Part shown: positions 32,901 to 44,945 of the stretch, piece after piece
How the letters are laid out: each line of letters starts with the position of its first letter
Position numbering within the stretch: position 1 is the stretch's first letter
Origin: Teratosphaeria epicoccoides
Lineage: Eukaryota; Ascomycota; Dothideomycetes; Mycosphaerellales; Teratosphaeriaceae
Direction of reading: 5' to 3'
Length of the DNA: 64,000 bases
Assembly: GCA_021401465.1 (NCBI GenBank)
Contig: JADDMT010000037.1
Span: 1-64,000 of the forward strand
Notes under the pieces: generated by a model
The model's input: the letters and a program-made list of their open reading frames with translations, nothing else
What the model was told of the DNA's origin: nothing
Database searches by the model: none
Position numbers and translations under genes: made by a program

Positions 32901-34943
32901 AGCCTCGCTGTCGCTTCGTCGGATCCACGCGTTCCTTTGCGCCTTGTAGAGATAGTCTCGAAGTGTTTCGAGCTACGATTCCGACATAGGGTATAGAGGT
33001 TAATGCGGAGGATTATAACCCTCCTTAAGGTTAATCGCATGTTCCGCGTCTAGGGCCTAGGCATAGGCCGCAGCCTCTGCGTCGAAAATATCGGCGTATT
33101 CCTCTAACTTAGGCAGAAGGGTAACGTCTTCCTTAACGTTCTGTATGCGGACTACATACACGCATTAGACCTTCTTCATGTCCTTGTAGAAGCTATGTGC
33201 GTCACGTATCTGTACTATAGGAACTTCGCCTATAGAGCCGTAGAACTAGTTGTTAGTAGCTCTATTAACAACGACTCCCTGCTTGTGGCGCTAAGGGTGG
33301 CCAAGTAGGAGCTCCTTATTAGGAACGTCTTTAGCGTAGAAGACTTCGTTAGTCTCGCGCACTTCTCCTGAGGAGTCCGCGAGTTAGAGGCGCACGTTGT
33401 ACGCGCCTCGAGCCGCTACGCCTTCGCCCTAAAAGGACTTCATGGTAGGCAGCAGGGCTCCTAGGATCGGCTTCAAACTAAGCCGTACGATTACTCTCTA
33501 GGGTATCACATTAACCTCCGCAAGGTCATCTAACATATAGTCTACTAGCTTAAGCGAGCTATTAACTCGGACCGTACTAGATAGGCGCTAGGCAGGCCAT
33601 GAGTCTACACTATTAGTAACAGACAGCTTAGATACCTGCAGTAGCCATTCGGTTGTCTTGGGCTTGTCCTTCTTTCGCCTCCCCTCTAGGGAGGTTTCGG
33701 ACACCTTGCTTACCTTCTTCCTATCACTTCGTTTAGGACAGTAAGCCGCCTAGTAGTCCCTCGCTCTACAGATGTAGCAGCTACTCGGATGCTTCTCGCT
33801 ACCGTCTTTTAGCTTAGAGGGCTTGCTCCTCTGGAATGAACTACCGCGTTAGACGTGACCCCTAGGGCGCTTGTAATAGCGGCCCTTTAGTAGGTCTTTA
33901 GGGCTTAGACACTTATTGTCCTTACCGCCCGATTTTCCATTTCGCTTCAAGGTGATTTCCATATGTGTCGCAAGGGACACGAGGTCTTGCCAAGTTGTCA
34001 GAAGTTCATGAAAAGTCATGATTATGTTCCGAAGATTGTCATTAAGTTTGACGAGTAAGTGCTGTACGCGTTACGTCTCGGTATAAGGTAGCATCTGTCC
34101 CTCGAGCGTGGCAAGATAGGTAGCGAAGCTAGAGGTTGTTTGTCCCTTCCCCTGCTTAGCTCTCTTGTACTCGACAGACATGGTAAGGGCGCGATTCCCC
34201 GGATCGTCGACCTAGTCGACATAGAACTAGCGAAAGTCCGCCTACATATACGTTCTGTCATAGACCCGCATAAGGTCATACCGCTCATGCTAATTGTTAC
34301 GAGGTTCCTTATCCTCTTCGAGCTACATTATACCGAAGGCGACTTGTTTGCCTTCTATGGAATATCCGCATAGGTTAAGCATGAAAACTGCCTTACATGC
34401 CTGCAAGAAAGTTCGAGCCTCCTTTAAGGTGTCTCCCTTTAACGGCTTCGGGTTACATGCGTTACGACTACCTCCTAGTTAGCCTACTATGGCCCTAAAT
34501 TTAGGCACTAGGTTCGCGGGCACACGCGGAGAGTCTGCGCCTCCTAGTAAGTTGTCTTCGCGGGTCCCTAGCGTGAAATCTCGCTAGATTTCTTCGTCCG
34601 CTAGTTTATTAGTACCGCTTATAGCGACGTCTTCGTCGTCCTCGCTATTGTCGCTACTAGAAGCAGTGCGGCTCTAGCTCTAGTTCGCAAGGCAGTTCGC
34701 GACCTAATCGACAATTATGGCTACAAGGGCTAGGTCGATAGTCAGGGTTAGCTACAGTCCCTATGTAGGGAGTCTAATACCTTGTCTGCTATGTAATTAG
34801 CCTCTAGCGGAACCGTCGCTTAATGTAGTGTCACTTGTAGCAGGTACTTCTGCGGGCTAGTTACTTAGGCTAGCTTCGCTATCGCGGGCGCTTAGGATAG
34901 CGCTTGCTACGCGTTAGTTACGAGTTCGTAATACTCTAGACAT
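29979..34943 (-). pseudogene. Ty3-A gag-pol, copy 3
   Basis: ATG 34943-34941. Gag has a zinc knuckle near 33795-33750 (CYIC-RARDY). Pol, leftward: protease-like region about 33560; reverse transcriptase with YLDDILVYS near 32570-32545; RNase H about 32100-31650; integrase with an H2C2-type region (VSNYVKSC-TCQISKSRHYC near 31190) and core; a chromodomain near 30150-30060 (YYLVK-KGYLPKYI, then VPAEDYKNALEAI) with a basic tail (EEQRRRKQGLRR), stop 29981-29979. The chromodomain places it among the chromoviruses, which aim insertion at heterochromatin. Frames are interrupted by TAG throughout. Confidence 0.85.
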
Positions 34944-34965
34944 ATCGTAGTATTCTCTGCTAGAC

Positions 34966-35352
34966 TGAAAAGCAGGGGGGAGAAAGCAGAACTAATATAG
35001 ATGTATATGCTATATGATATGAAAATATCTCGTAGTGTGACAGAGTAATCCGACCTTTTAGTAGGTATAAGACAGCGCTGCTTTCTGCTTATTGCAGAGG
35101 TAGCGCTAAGGGTGCTTATAACCCCTGACGCTCCTTAATTAGGGAAAGCATGTCTGAGCCTAACCCCGCAGGGGTACTGTAGGAAGAGTGACGTAGGGGC
35201 GTCCTACGTCGACAACTAATCCTACTTAGACGACATACGAGCTAACGTATGTACAAAGGACCCCCTTGCTATGTGTAGCAGGGTTACTACATGCTAAGGG
35301 TAGGCATCGGAACCTATGCGGCTCTAATGGCCCCCTAGTATTAACCGTATTA
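34966..35352 (-). repeat. Ty3-A 5' LTR of copy 3 (387 bp)
   Basis: Full-length; outer end CCTAGTATTAACCGTATTA, inner end TGAAAAGCAGGGGGG. The inner end differs from copy 1 by one base in the TGCAAAG string. Confidence 0.88.
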
Positions 35353-37640
35353 GTCTAGGAGCTAGTCAAGTAGCTGTCGAGGCTATAATAGCAGCTAGAC
35401 TACAAACTACAACTAAGGATACAACTACTCTAGCAGCGAAGATATACGTAGTAGCCCTCCTGTGCATAAAGACAAGTTAATTAAGCCTTTACGCGTTAAA
35501 GTCCAAGAACTCTTGTAGATAGACGCTTTATAAGGGCGGAAGGGCATTTCTATGCTATACCCTATAGCTCCTACTTACTAGCCGAGTTGTAAGCATATCG
35601 CAATTAACTAGTAGCTCATAGCGCGTAATATGCTAGGGATGAAAGGTCGAGTTAGCTCGAGGCTAGACGACGTAGATTTAGATACTATAAGTACCTACGT
35701 AGGTCCTATGAGGAGGTGCTAATGTTAGGGGCGTAGAGAAGGCAGAGGTTACATTAGTGTTGTAACAACTACATGAATAGGGTTAGAGAAGCTATACTCG
35801 CATAGTCTGTTAAGGTAGACAATAAGCAGGGTTTAAAGGACTAGGCCGCGGACATGTTAATAGAAAGCAGATTCGAATGCGAGAACGAAGAAGAGGTAAG
35901 GAGAGAAGGCTTAGATGTCGTCGAAAGCGCTAACATGTCATAGGACCGGAGGTTTCTAAGCCCGCTGATGATCTTTTATATGAAGAAGGCGTTCTTCTAG
36001 TTTAATTAGAAACTAGCATAGAATCCTTTAGAGTCACGCGAGATAAACGCTTTCATGTTAAACAGCGTATGTGCTACTATTACATACCTACTAGCCTAGA
36101 TCAGAAATAGCCCTTCGGAGTTCAAGACAAAGGCTAGCAAGACGAGATAGGTTCTAGTTAGTAGTGTCGATATCGATGATATCTTCGAGGGGAAGAAGAA
36201 GTATTAGGAAGAGCTTGATGCTAACAGACAGGAGGTCATTATGGCGACTATTACGGCACGTATATTAGGGGGGGAGGACGAAGGCAAGACAGCACTACTA
36301 GTGTAGGTAGCGCTAGCTATCAAGAAGGATCGCGGCATGACAGGCTTAGAGAGGGAATACAAGGACTTGCGGAGGCGAAAGGCGCTACGCGAGAATAGTA
36401 TAGGGGAGACATTGTCGAGAGGGCCTATGCTAACTTCTGCTAGGTCGTGCGTAATTGTTAGGTTAGCGTAGTGTTAGCCTGACACGACGATCAAGCTAGG
36501 CCTTAATGTTATTAATAGTAAGCGTTCGCAAGCATGTAGCGGATGTTTAAGCGGACACTAACAGAGAGAGTAAGGGCCATAATAGCGGAAGGGCAAATGT
36601 TAGTAACCATAGTAGTAAGGCAAGCGATTATAACAGTAACGACTAGCTGATGCAGGGACTAGAGGAGCTATTGTTGCGGGACACCCTGTATAACAGTGTC
36701 GTGACAATAAGGTTAGTTTCTCGTCTAACATCATAGCCATGATTGCTAACATGTACTTGTCTAGTGTAAAAGCTACTGTAGTCGATAAGCCCCGACCTAG
36801 ACACACGCAAGATGAAAGGTTAGTAGCCTTGGCGCGTCGTGAGGGCTAGCTATTACTAACGAGGCAGAAGTAGCGAGAGGCCTAAGCTACAGAGTAGGCA
36901 GTTAATCGTGACTAGTATAGACAAGCGGTATAGGCGAGAGGACTTATGTATCGACTAAACCGTGCTAATAACAGATAAACGCTAGCGCGGCTCTAGCGAG
37001 AGGCAAAGCGCAAAGACTTACTAACACATAGTAAGTGCGATTATTAACTCTACGCATTAGCGTAGTGATTGACAATAGCTATAGGACACGAAGCTCGACT
37101 GTAAAGGACAAAGACTAAGGCGATAGTAGGAGCTAAGCTTTGCTAGAGGCAGAGGCAAAAAATGCTAGGTAAGTATGCTAGTAGTATACTAGCGTTATGC
37201 TACTAACATACCGCTAGTACTTCGATATTAATGGGAGGTACTAGCAGTAGTTTAGTAGCTACGTAGTATACATTAGCTAATGATTATGATGTAGTATAGC
37301 ATGCGCTCTGCTCAATTAATATGATCTTATAAGCAACTAGTCGAACGTTGTAGAGAAGGTAGAGGATACGCTCGACGACTCTAAGTTAAGGGATAGTCAG
37401 TTATAGTAGCATACTACATTCACGGACTCGACCTTGTTAGAGCAGATTAAGGGCTATAGCGACAAGGTCTTTAATGATGCGACCTTCAAGAAGCTACAGG
37501 AGAGGCAAAATAGTAGCGCTTTAGGAAAGTTAGTAGTAGTGAAGGTAAGCTAGTAGAACGGAATAGAGGATAAGGGCGAGTAGAAGATTCATGTGTAAGG
37601 GCTAATACAGGATGTGTAGATAGTGTGTAGTAGCTATGCA
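35353..37640 (+). pseudogene. Plv plus-strand cargo ORF, 3' part (after Ty3-A insertion)
   Basis: Coding-like plus-strand sequence with TAG breaks and probable introns: SPLMIFYMKKAFF, INAFMLNSVCATITYLL, SSVDIDDIFEGKKKY, DANRQEVIMATITARILGG, AIKKDRGMTGLEREYKDLR, then charged helical text (RANNRQTLARLQREAKRKD) and, near the end, STLLEQIKGYSDKVFND with KKLQERQNSSALGKLVVVKV. It is helical and charged with coiled-coil-like stretches. It follows the start at 26668 in orientation and position, so I treat them as one gene of at least 2.5 kb. Function unknown. Confidence 0.5.
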
Positions 37641-38127
37641 TTTGTTACTAGCTATACCGATTAAGGTCTTCAGGCGTGAGGCGCAAGTCAGATATAGCAG
37701 CTTGCTTAAATTCAAGAGGCGTCGTAAGAGCTGCGTTTAAGCTATATATGTGTTTAGTGTTAGCAAATCTGCTTAATTCGCGTTGTACGTCAGGTCTAGT
37801 GTAAATAGTAAAAGAGCATAGTGCGACAATAACAAGATGTATAGTATTAACCAAAATCATGACTTTAACATCTATTACATGCAAATTATTTTGATTCGAG
37901 TAGCTCGGCTTGCGTGCCCGAGCTACTTGCCGCTAGTATACTACTAGCAGTAAGTTACTTACTAGTAGTACTCTTGTACTATAAGCTACTCGCGTCTGCA
38001 ACACGAGTAGCTTAGGAGGGGCCGAGTTTCTCGGGGGTACATACGAGTAGGCCAAGTTAGACGAGTAGGTAAGTAAGCTAAGTAACACAAGTTACTCGGT
38101 GTACTTAGGGCCTTGGTTTTCGAGACA
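37641..38127. repeat. Plv right subterminal region and terminal inverted repeat, copy 2
   Basis: Contains the subterminal palindromic words (GCTAGTATACTACTAGCAG near 37924), alternating CGAGTAG/CTACTCG words, and ends TTAGGGCCTTGGTTTTCGAGA(CA), inverted relative to 16232. A 78-codon open frame on the minus strand (37648-37884) has no support beyond being open. Confidence 0.65.
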
Positions 38128-39067
38128 GTGCATGCGATAAGAGACTTTCGGCTAGTAGCACTAACTACTAATCCTGCGGCATGACTAATAAGTAGTTATG
38201 CACGTAGGTAGAAGACCTGCTTCTAGCCGTAGTAGGCGGTAATTCATGACTTTCTTGAGAACTTACTAAGTATCTACCTCTTAGTGACATGCCTGCTGTC
38301 GAAAAGAAGCTCGTAGCCATCATTGCTAAACACGAGTTTCCCTTTCTTAAGGTTAGTAGCCGCAATTCTGACTAATCATATATACATATGCTAACTAGTT
38401 GTGTTTCTAGCTCCTAGCTAAGCTTCGTAACAAGATCTACGAAGGAGTCATCATGTTGCCTACTCTGATTAGCATCATGTTTAACTACGGCACGGGTTAG
38501 CTAAGTAGCTAAGTCGTCAAGTCTACTAGCGCTAGCTAGAAGAACTACATGCTAGGAGCCCTCCTTGTAGCGTGCTACCTTCATCGAGCTTACTAGTATA
38601 GCATTCGTTACACATGTTATAATCGTTTACGTTTGTTTCTCCTTAATTAGTCCTAAGTAGAGCTACTAGCGACGCCACGCTTGAGCGATAGCGGCCCTTC
38701 CTTGCTAGTAGCCGTAATATCGCGCTCCTTAGCTATATTCAGGTAATGTAGCTTATGTTTAGTTACTACCCTAGACTCTTGTTCCTCCTAGTCTACATTG
38801 TATATGAAGTTGTAGGTCTTAAAGTCAGCAGTGTTATTAATGTACATGTCACATTAGCTAGAGGTGTCATATTTGTCTGTTAGCATAATGTAGATGCTAT
38901 AGTAGACGCTAGTAAGCCTGTAGATATAGCGACCTTACAGAGTACCTTCCTATAGGCTAGAACGTATCGCTATGATTACTATCATGCTATAAACATCGTC
39001 TGCTCTTCTGGCCAGATCTTTCGGCCGGAACAGGTCTACGAACACACCTGTGTAGGTCGGACGTTTA
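38128..39067. mobile_element. Plv copy 1, right fragment (transposase 3' end)
   Basis: Matches 20077-21012 of copy 2 (end of the unknown plus-strand gene and C-terminal part of the transposase, minus). It starts GTGCATGCG exactly where copy 1 was left at 16231, so it is the other half of copy 1. It ends at 39067, where Ty3-D copy 2 begins abruptly; the rest of copy 1 is missing. Confidence 0.78.
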
Positions 39068-42000
39068 CTCTCTGCTTAAGTTGACTAGAATGATAATGCT
39101 TTAGCCGCTTAGTTCTATTAGAGACTAAAGGAGACAGTTAAAGACGAAATTGCCTAGGGAGATTAACTAACAACATTCAAGGAAATAAGCGATCTTGCAA
39201 TTAGGATTAATAATCGCATCTAGGAATAACAGCAGGAACGACAACATGGAAATTGCAGGCTAGTATAGGCTAACTATAAGGTCTAACGATTAGCACTAAA
39301 ATAGCGAAGCGATTACTACAGTCTCTAACTAATGGAGTTAGATAGGACTAAGGGATACCTAAAGAGCAACCCCGAGGAAAGCCACGGAAGGGCTCTCCTA
39401 CCTAGAATAGTCTAAAGAAGCCATTTGACAACAATAACCTCGAGTGCCATAACTGTGGAAAGAAAGGACACTTTGCCCGCGAGTACTTTGCCAAGAAACA
39501 GCGTCAGGAACTATAACGGACAGAACAGGCTCGCGCGACAACATTGGCACCTAAGTAAAAGGCTGCCGCTACTTAAGAACCAGACTATGCCTTACTTACT
39601 TAGACTATGTGCTATGACGACAATTGTCGGATTCACATGAGTAATACAGATAGTTCTAGATAGTACCCTAGCCGCAATAAGGCGCAATCTATCTGGGCGC
39701 TAAGGGGTGCACCTTCTAGTGCAATAGTCCTGAGGTAATAGGAGCTAGAAGAAGAAGAAGGTTCGGACGACAACTATGAGCTTGTCGAAGCTGTCATTGC
39801 CGATTCTGAGGAGGACAAGAGCATAGAGAGATAGGCTATGCCGCTACATAACATTAGACTTGATATCATCTGAATCATACAGAACTAGTAGGCTTAGGCT
39901 CGCCTATAGATGAATAGAGTATAACACGTCAACTAGCTTTAATATAACGAACTAGCTAACCGCATGCGACGATACCTGAGGAGACTACTAGTTGTAGCTT
40001 ACCCTTACTCGCATCAGAAGATTGTCCAAGAAATTGTACCGTTCGGGGTAGAGTTTACGCCCTAAGGAGGTTACTTTACCTACGAGGGTATCTAGGTTCT
40101 ACGAGCGTTACGACTCTAGGTTAGCTACTTGAAAATAGAGTACGCAAGAAACGCGTAGGAACAACAAGGCTAAGAGCAAGTACAACCTCTTAGGCCGGTT
40201 AGCAGTAACGCTCGAAGAAGAGTAAGCCAAGACCGCACAATCCCTAGATTAGTCCGTGAAAACAGTTATTCGGGAAATGACAAGGTCCGCTAGAATTAGA
40301 CCTACAGACAGACTAGACAGGGCTACAACGATGTGCCGTAGTTAGCGCTAGATACGCGGACAACCTCAGAATATAGGTGCACATTAACGAGACACTAGCC
40401 TAGGCCTTAATAGATTCAGGATATACTAGAATCTTCATGACGCCTAAGTTCGCTAGGATAGCTAGGATAAGGCTATAGGCAAAGATGAACGCTTTCTCGC
40501 TACAAGCGATTAATAGAAAGCCGGTCACGTATAACTAAGGAATAGTTGACAAGGAGACCGAGACGATACCTCTACGGATAGGACGCTACTAAGAGATGAT
40601 CTAGTTTAACATCACCGAGTTACCTGGCTCGGATGTAGTGCTAGGGTTGCTATGGCTAAGAAACGCTAACCCCTACCTCGACTAGAAGAACAAGAGGATC
40701 TAGTTCCCGGAACTCTCAAGATCGATACCTCTACCTATAGTGCATAACGTACTAGGCAAGATCAAAATATGTGCCATGACTTTAAGCGAGATAGTCGCTA
40801 CTATCGAGGATCTAGAACAGGAAGTGCATGTCCTATAGGTTAAAGCAACACAATCTGAAGTCAAAGTCGAGTTCACTGTTCCCGATAAGTATAAGGAGTT
40901 TGCTACTCTTTTCAAGGAGGAACCCGACTAAGAGGCTCTGCTAGAACACTAGGAGTAGGACTACAGGATACCCTTACTCCTAGGCAGAACGCCGAAGAAG
41001 TAACTAGTTTACCTATTATTAGTAGCGAAGCTAGAAATTCTCCGGAAATACCTTGAAGACAACCTCTAGAAGGGCTTCATCCGCGAGTCATAGTTACTAG
41101 CAGGGTATCTGATCCTGTTTGTCCCTAAAGGGGAAGACAACTAGCGACTTTACGTAGACTATTACAGACTAAATGACATTACGATAAAAAACAGTTATCC
41201 GCTTCCTTTGCTTTTAGAGTTACAGGATCGCCTGTAAGGAGCGATATAGTTCTCGAAGTTCGACATACTAGGAGCGTATAATCGAATTCGAATCAAGGAA
41301 GGCAAGGAATAGAAGACTGCATTCCGAACTAGGTTTAGACACTATAAGTATATAGTCATGCTATTTAGGTTAACAAATGCCCTAGCTACATGGCAGGCAT
41401 TTATTAACAATGTGCTACGAGAGTACCTCGACGTCTTTGTAGTTATATACTTAGATGACATCCTTGTGTACTCACGAACAATTAAAGAACATAGGACTTA
41501 TGTACGCAAGGTACTTTAGAAACTCTAGGATTACAAGCTAAAGGTTAAGCCTTAGAAGAGTGAGTTTCATAAGCAAGAAGTCTAGTTCCTCGGCTACGTG
41601 GTAGCCTAGAACAGGATCAAGATAGACACTAAGAGGGTCAAAGTCGTAAGAGAGTAGCCTACGCTAACTAATGTTAAGGAAGTATAGTCCTTCCTTAGGT
41701 TTGCTAACTTCTACCGAAGATTCATCGCGAACTATTCGAGGATTACGGCACTACTTACGACCCTTACCACGAAGGATACACTATTCGTATAGGACAACGC
41801 CTAACAGAATGCCTTCAAGGAACCTAAGCAACAATTCACAGATTAGCTAATCTTGCTCGTATTCGACCCTAATAAGCCTATTACAGTTAAAACAGATGCC
41901 TCTAACGTAGTACTTAGGGCATGCTTAAGTTAACTAGGACCGAGTAGACGACTACAGCTAGTTGCCTATCACTTAAGAAAGCTGTCTAGACCTAAGCTCT

Positions 42001-43796
42001 GTTATAATGTCTACGACAAAGAACTTCTAGCCATAGTAGATGCCTACAAGGCGTAGCAAGTCTACTTAGAAGGTTCTAAGCACTAGGTTACAGTCTACAC
42101 AGACTATGAGAACTTGCGATACTTCACTACGACGAAGGACTTAAACTGACGACAAGTCCGATAGAGTAAGGAACTCTCTAGCTTTAACTACAAGATCGTC
42201 TATCGTAAGGGATCCGACAACGCACGCGCCGATGCACTTAGCCGCTAGATTAACTACATGAAGGGCGTAAAACAGGAGAAACATGCTGTTCTCTAGGAAA
42301 ATAGCGATAGCACGCTCGGAGTTAACTGACTTGCGGCTACAGCCATGACATAGACTAGTGAATTCTAGGACGACCTGAAGAACATACTAGTCTATAACCT
42401 AACTGCACTTCCTGTCCGTAACGACATTGATAGATAGGAGGACTAGGAAGACGAAGACAGAGTACTTCTCTTCTAAGGGTTAGTGTATATAGTAACATCC
42501 TTACGTTTAGAGCTACTACGCCTCTAACACAATGTTCCTTAGGTAGGACACCTAGGAGTGTCTAAAATGAAGCAAATTCTCTAACAAGAATATTCCTTCC
42601 CTAGGATAGGCAAAGTAATCGAAGACTATGTCCGCTAATATGCAACTTACTAATAGAGTAAGCATAACTATTACAAACTGTATAGGCTACTACGACTACT
42701 AAAGGTACCCTAACGGCCATGGGAATCGCTCGCCATAGACTTCATTGTCAAACTACCCTAGTCAAGAGAACCCGCTACTAATGAGTTCTTTGATAGAATC
42801 ATGGTAGTAGTCGACTAATTCACTAAGTTCGGGAAGTTTATCCTATACTGCGAAGACTTTAAGACTAAAGATATTGCACATGTCTTCATTAAATAGGTAG
42901 TAGCATTACATGGTATGCTACAAGACCTAGTAACAGATCAAGGATCCGTGTTTACCTCTAAGTTCTAGAAAGCCCTAATGAGACAATTCTAGGTCAAACA
43001 TTAACTTAGTACTTCCTTCTACCCTTAAACGGATAGACAGACAGAACGTCTAAATTAGACGCTAGAATAGTACCTTCGATCCTATGTGAATAGGGACTAG
43101 AACAACTAGGTAGAGTTGTTACTAATAGCGTAACTCGCATATAATAGTATGCTAGCAGAGTTAACAGGACTCTCGCTATTTTAGATAGCGTACAGATTAG
43201 CCATAGAAGACGTTCTAGACGTCTTAACTAGTAATCTAAACCTAGTAGTACTCAGGCAGGTAGAACACCTCTGCTGACTACAAACAGAAGCACGACTTGA
43301 CCTATAGCTCTATTAACAGAACATGGCATAGTACGCGAATCGCAAGAGAATTAAGGGACTAATTCTAAAGGAGGGGGACAAGGTGTATCTTCTCCGCTGT
43401 CACATTAAATCAGACAAGCCGAGTAAAAAACTAGACGCTATAAAACTAGGACTATTCCGGATTAAGGCTAAGAAAGGACCAGTTAATTTTGAATTACAGC
43501 TACCTAAGCAGATGAGAATACACCCTGTATTCCATGTCTCTCTGCTAGAACAAGTAGCGCTAGACGCTACACTGTAAACAGAACCCTTACTACTTGACCC
43601 TAAGGTCGAAGAACTAGAGTACACTGTTAAGAAGATTGTCGACACTCGCTAGGTAGACAGACAGCAAGAGTACTTAGTAAAATAGGAAGGATACAGGAGT
43701 ACCGAAAACACCTAGGAACCCCTAAAACACCTACGAAACTATTAGCAGAAGATACGGAGCTTTAAGCAGAGAACGAACCTAGGAAGAAGATTATAA
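39068..43796 (+). pseudogene. Ty3-D gag-pol, copy 2
   Basis: Zinc knuckle near 39440-39490 (CHNCGKKGHFARE, last Cys changed to Tyr). Aspartic-protease-like region ALIDSGYTRIFMTPKFAR near 40410. Reverse transcriptase with LYVDYYRLNDITIKNSYPL (about 41150), FSKFDI (41255) and YLDDILVYS (about 41445). RNase H, then integrase with DFIVKLP near 42740 and VVVD-FTKFGKF near 42810. Chromodomain QEYLVK-EGYRSTENT-EP near 43665. Stop TAA 43794-43796. Numerous TAG/TAA stops fall at Gln and Trp codons. Confidence 0.85.
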
Positions 43797-44418
43797 GCCA
43801 CGATTAGGCTCCTGCGGGACGCTATTAATAGGCTCGGCTACCGCGCTATCAAGGAAACCCTAATACGATGTGTTAGCAAAGCCTTCTATTACGCTCTATG
43901 TTGTAGGACTAAGCGCAAGACCCGCTAAGGGGTCTAGGTTAAGAAGGAACCCGGTCTGCTAAAGAGCCTACTCTTTAGCCTCGTCCTCCCTAATCTCACG
44001 CTCCTAAAGGCTTAAGAGCGCGACTATCCTCGACCTCACGATTAACCGCGTCTAACTGTTTCCGAAGACGCATCTCCTTTACATGCGCCTCTATTATCTT
44101 TTATAAAGCCTTAGCTAGAGCCGCCTTTACATAGTCGAGATTAGCAATTAGTATTTTCCGCTAATTACCTAATCTCTTCTATTTAACCTCTGTTACCTTC
44201 GCGTCGTAACTTCGACAGTTGCTAAAGTAACAGTGCGAACATTTCCCTAAGGAAATGTGTACTTAACAAACGAGTTTTAACTCTTGACACTAAGTACAAG
44301 ACTTTATGCTTTCCTTGCCCTAACGATAGATTCAATTCACGCGGTGTTTGCGTTTCTGCGTTAAAGGGGCGTTAGTGTCTAGAATGACACAAGGCAGTAA
44401 CGTAGAAAGAGAAGACAT
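43791..44418 (-). pseudogene. Antisense ORF of Ty3-D, copy 2 (AsD)
   Basis: Minus-strand equivalent of 9650-10270: ATG 44418-44416 and stop 43793-43791, with the stop sharing TTATAA (43791-43796) with the pol stop. This copy keeps the first cluster Cys as TGT (KSCT-C-QELKLVC), which confirms the Zn2Cys6-like spacing inferred from copies 1 and 3. The cluster continues VHISLGKCSHCYFSNC. A 7-base insertion near 44005 in the charged region shifts the frame. Confidence 0.75.
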
Positions 44419-44497
44419 TACTATGCAAAGGGAATGGCAAGAGGAACCCCGCACTAATAAGGTAGCTTAGGGACAAGCTAGGCTAAGAGGGGCATAG

Positions 44498-44845
44498 TGT
44501 CATGAATGTCATGAGTCACAAGCACTATGGCCTAAGTCATAACACATGCATAGAAGAAAGGATCTGTCACGTGAGGATAGACACCTAGATCTGTAGGGTT
44601 AGTCTACAGATCTACAGACATAGGTCTAACAGGTCTGTTAACACATCTAACAGAACTGCCCTATCTCTCTAGTATATAGGGATAGCTTCAGGACAGGCAT
44701 TTAGGAGCTTCGTGCTTAATTTAATTCTCTCCTCTCCTACTAGGGGGGATAGTTAGTTACAAGGTTAATTGCTATTATTGATATTCTTTACTACTCCTTA
44801 AGTCTAACACCTGATCCCCTTCCTGCTATCGGCACCTACCTGACA
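44498..44845 (+). repeat. Ty3-D 3' LTR, copy 2 (348 bp, shortened)
   Basis: Starts TGTCATGAATGTCATGAG and ends GGCACCTACCTGACA. It has one repeat unit with GATCTGTAGGGTTAGTC, where copies 1 and 3 have two. It is preceded by the purine tract AAGAGGGGCATAG. Confidence 0.8.
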
Positions 44846-44945
44846 ACGAAGGACCCCCTTGCTACATGTAGTAAGGTTATTACATGCTAAGGGCGGGCAT
44901 CAGAACCTATGCGGCTCTAATGGCCCCCTAGTATCAACCGTATTA
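44846..44945 (-). repeat. Ty3-A LTR end fragment
   Basis: ACGAAGGACCCCCTTGC to CAACCGTATTA matches the last 100 bp (outer end) of the Ty3-A LTR. Its inner part is missing, replaced by Ty3-D copy 2, which therefore seems to have inserted into or recombined with a Ty3-A LTR lying in the Copia-like element. Confidence 0.8.

Larger units (their letters stand above)
27190..35352 (-). mobile_element. Ty3-A, copy 3 (almost complete, nested in Plv copy 2)
   Basis: 5' LTR 34966-35352, gag, pol with RT, RNase H, integrase and chromodomain to 29979, then 2.4 kb with an antisense ORF, a pyrimidine run (the polypurine tract on the minus strand, next to 27548), and 3' LTR 27190-27547, which lacks its outer 29 bp. 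No clean target duplication is seen, in line with loss at that end. Total 8163 bp. Confidence 0.85.
16232..38127. mobile_element. Plv DNA transposon, copy 2 (Plavaka-type, near-complete, with nested Ty3-A)
   Basis: Left end CATCTCGAAAACCTAACC and right end CCTTGGTTTTCGAGACA form imperfect terminal inverted repeats of about 12-25 bp. It lies within Plv copy 1: copy 1 reads GAGAGATGT before it and GTGCATGCG after it, and the intact order is GAGAGATGTGCATGCG, which fits a 2-bp target duplication GT. Removing the Ty3-A insert (27190-35352) leaves about 13.7 kb. Contents in order: MYND gene (minus), unknown gene (plus), Plavaka-like transposase (minus), a long plus-strand ORF (26668 onward, split by Ty3-A) and the right end. 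Confidence 0.78.
39068..44845 (+). mobile_element. Ty3-D, copy 2 (lacks 5' LTR and N-terminal gag)
   Basis: Starts inside gag at the equivalent of about 49425 of copy 3. It continues through zinc knuckle, protease, RT, RNase H, integrase and chromodomain to an internally shortened 3' LTR at 44498-44845. The abrupt start beside a Plv fragment suggests a deletion or recombination, not a normal insertion end. Confidence 0.87.

Noticed and set aside
37648..37884. 78-codon minus-strand open frame near the Plv right end
   Set aside because: Only one copy, no motif, antisense to the tail of the plus-strand cargo ORF.
16232..38127. Starship-type giant element
   Set aside because: No tyrosine-recombinase (DUF3435-like) captain gene is seen; the transposase motifs are those of a DDE Plavaka enzyme and the element has inverted termini.
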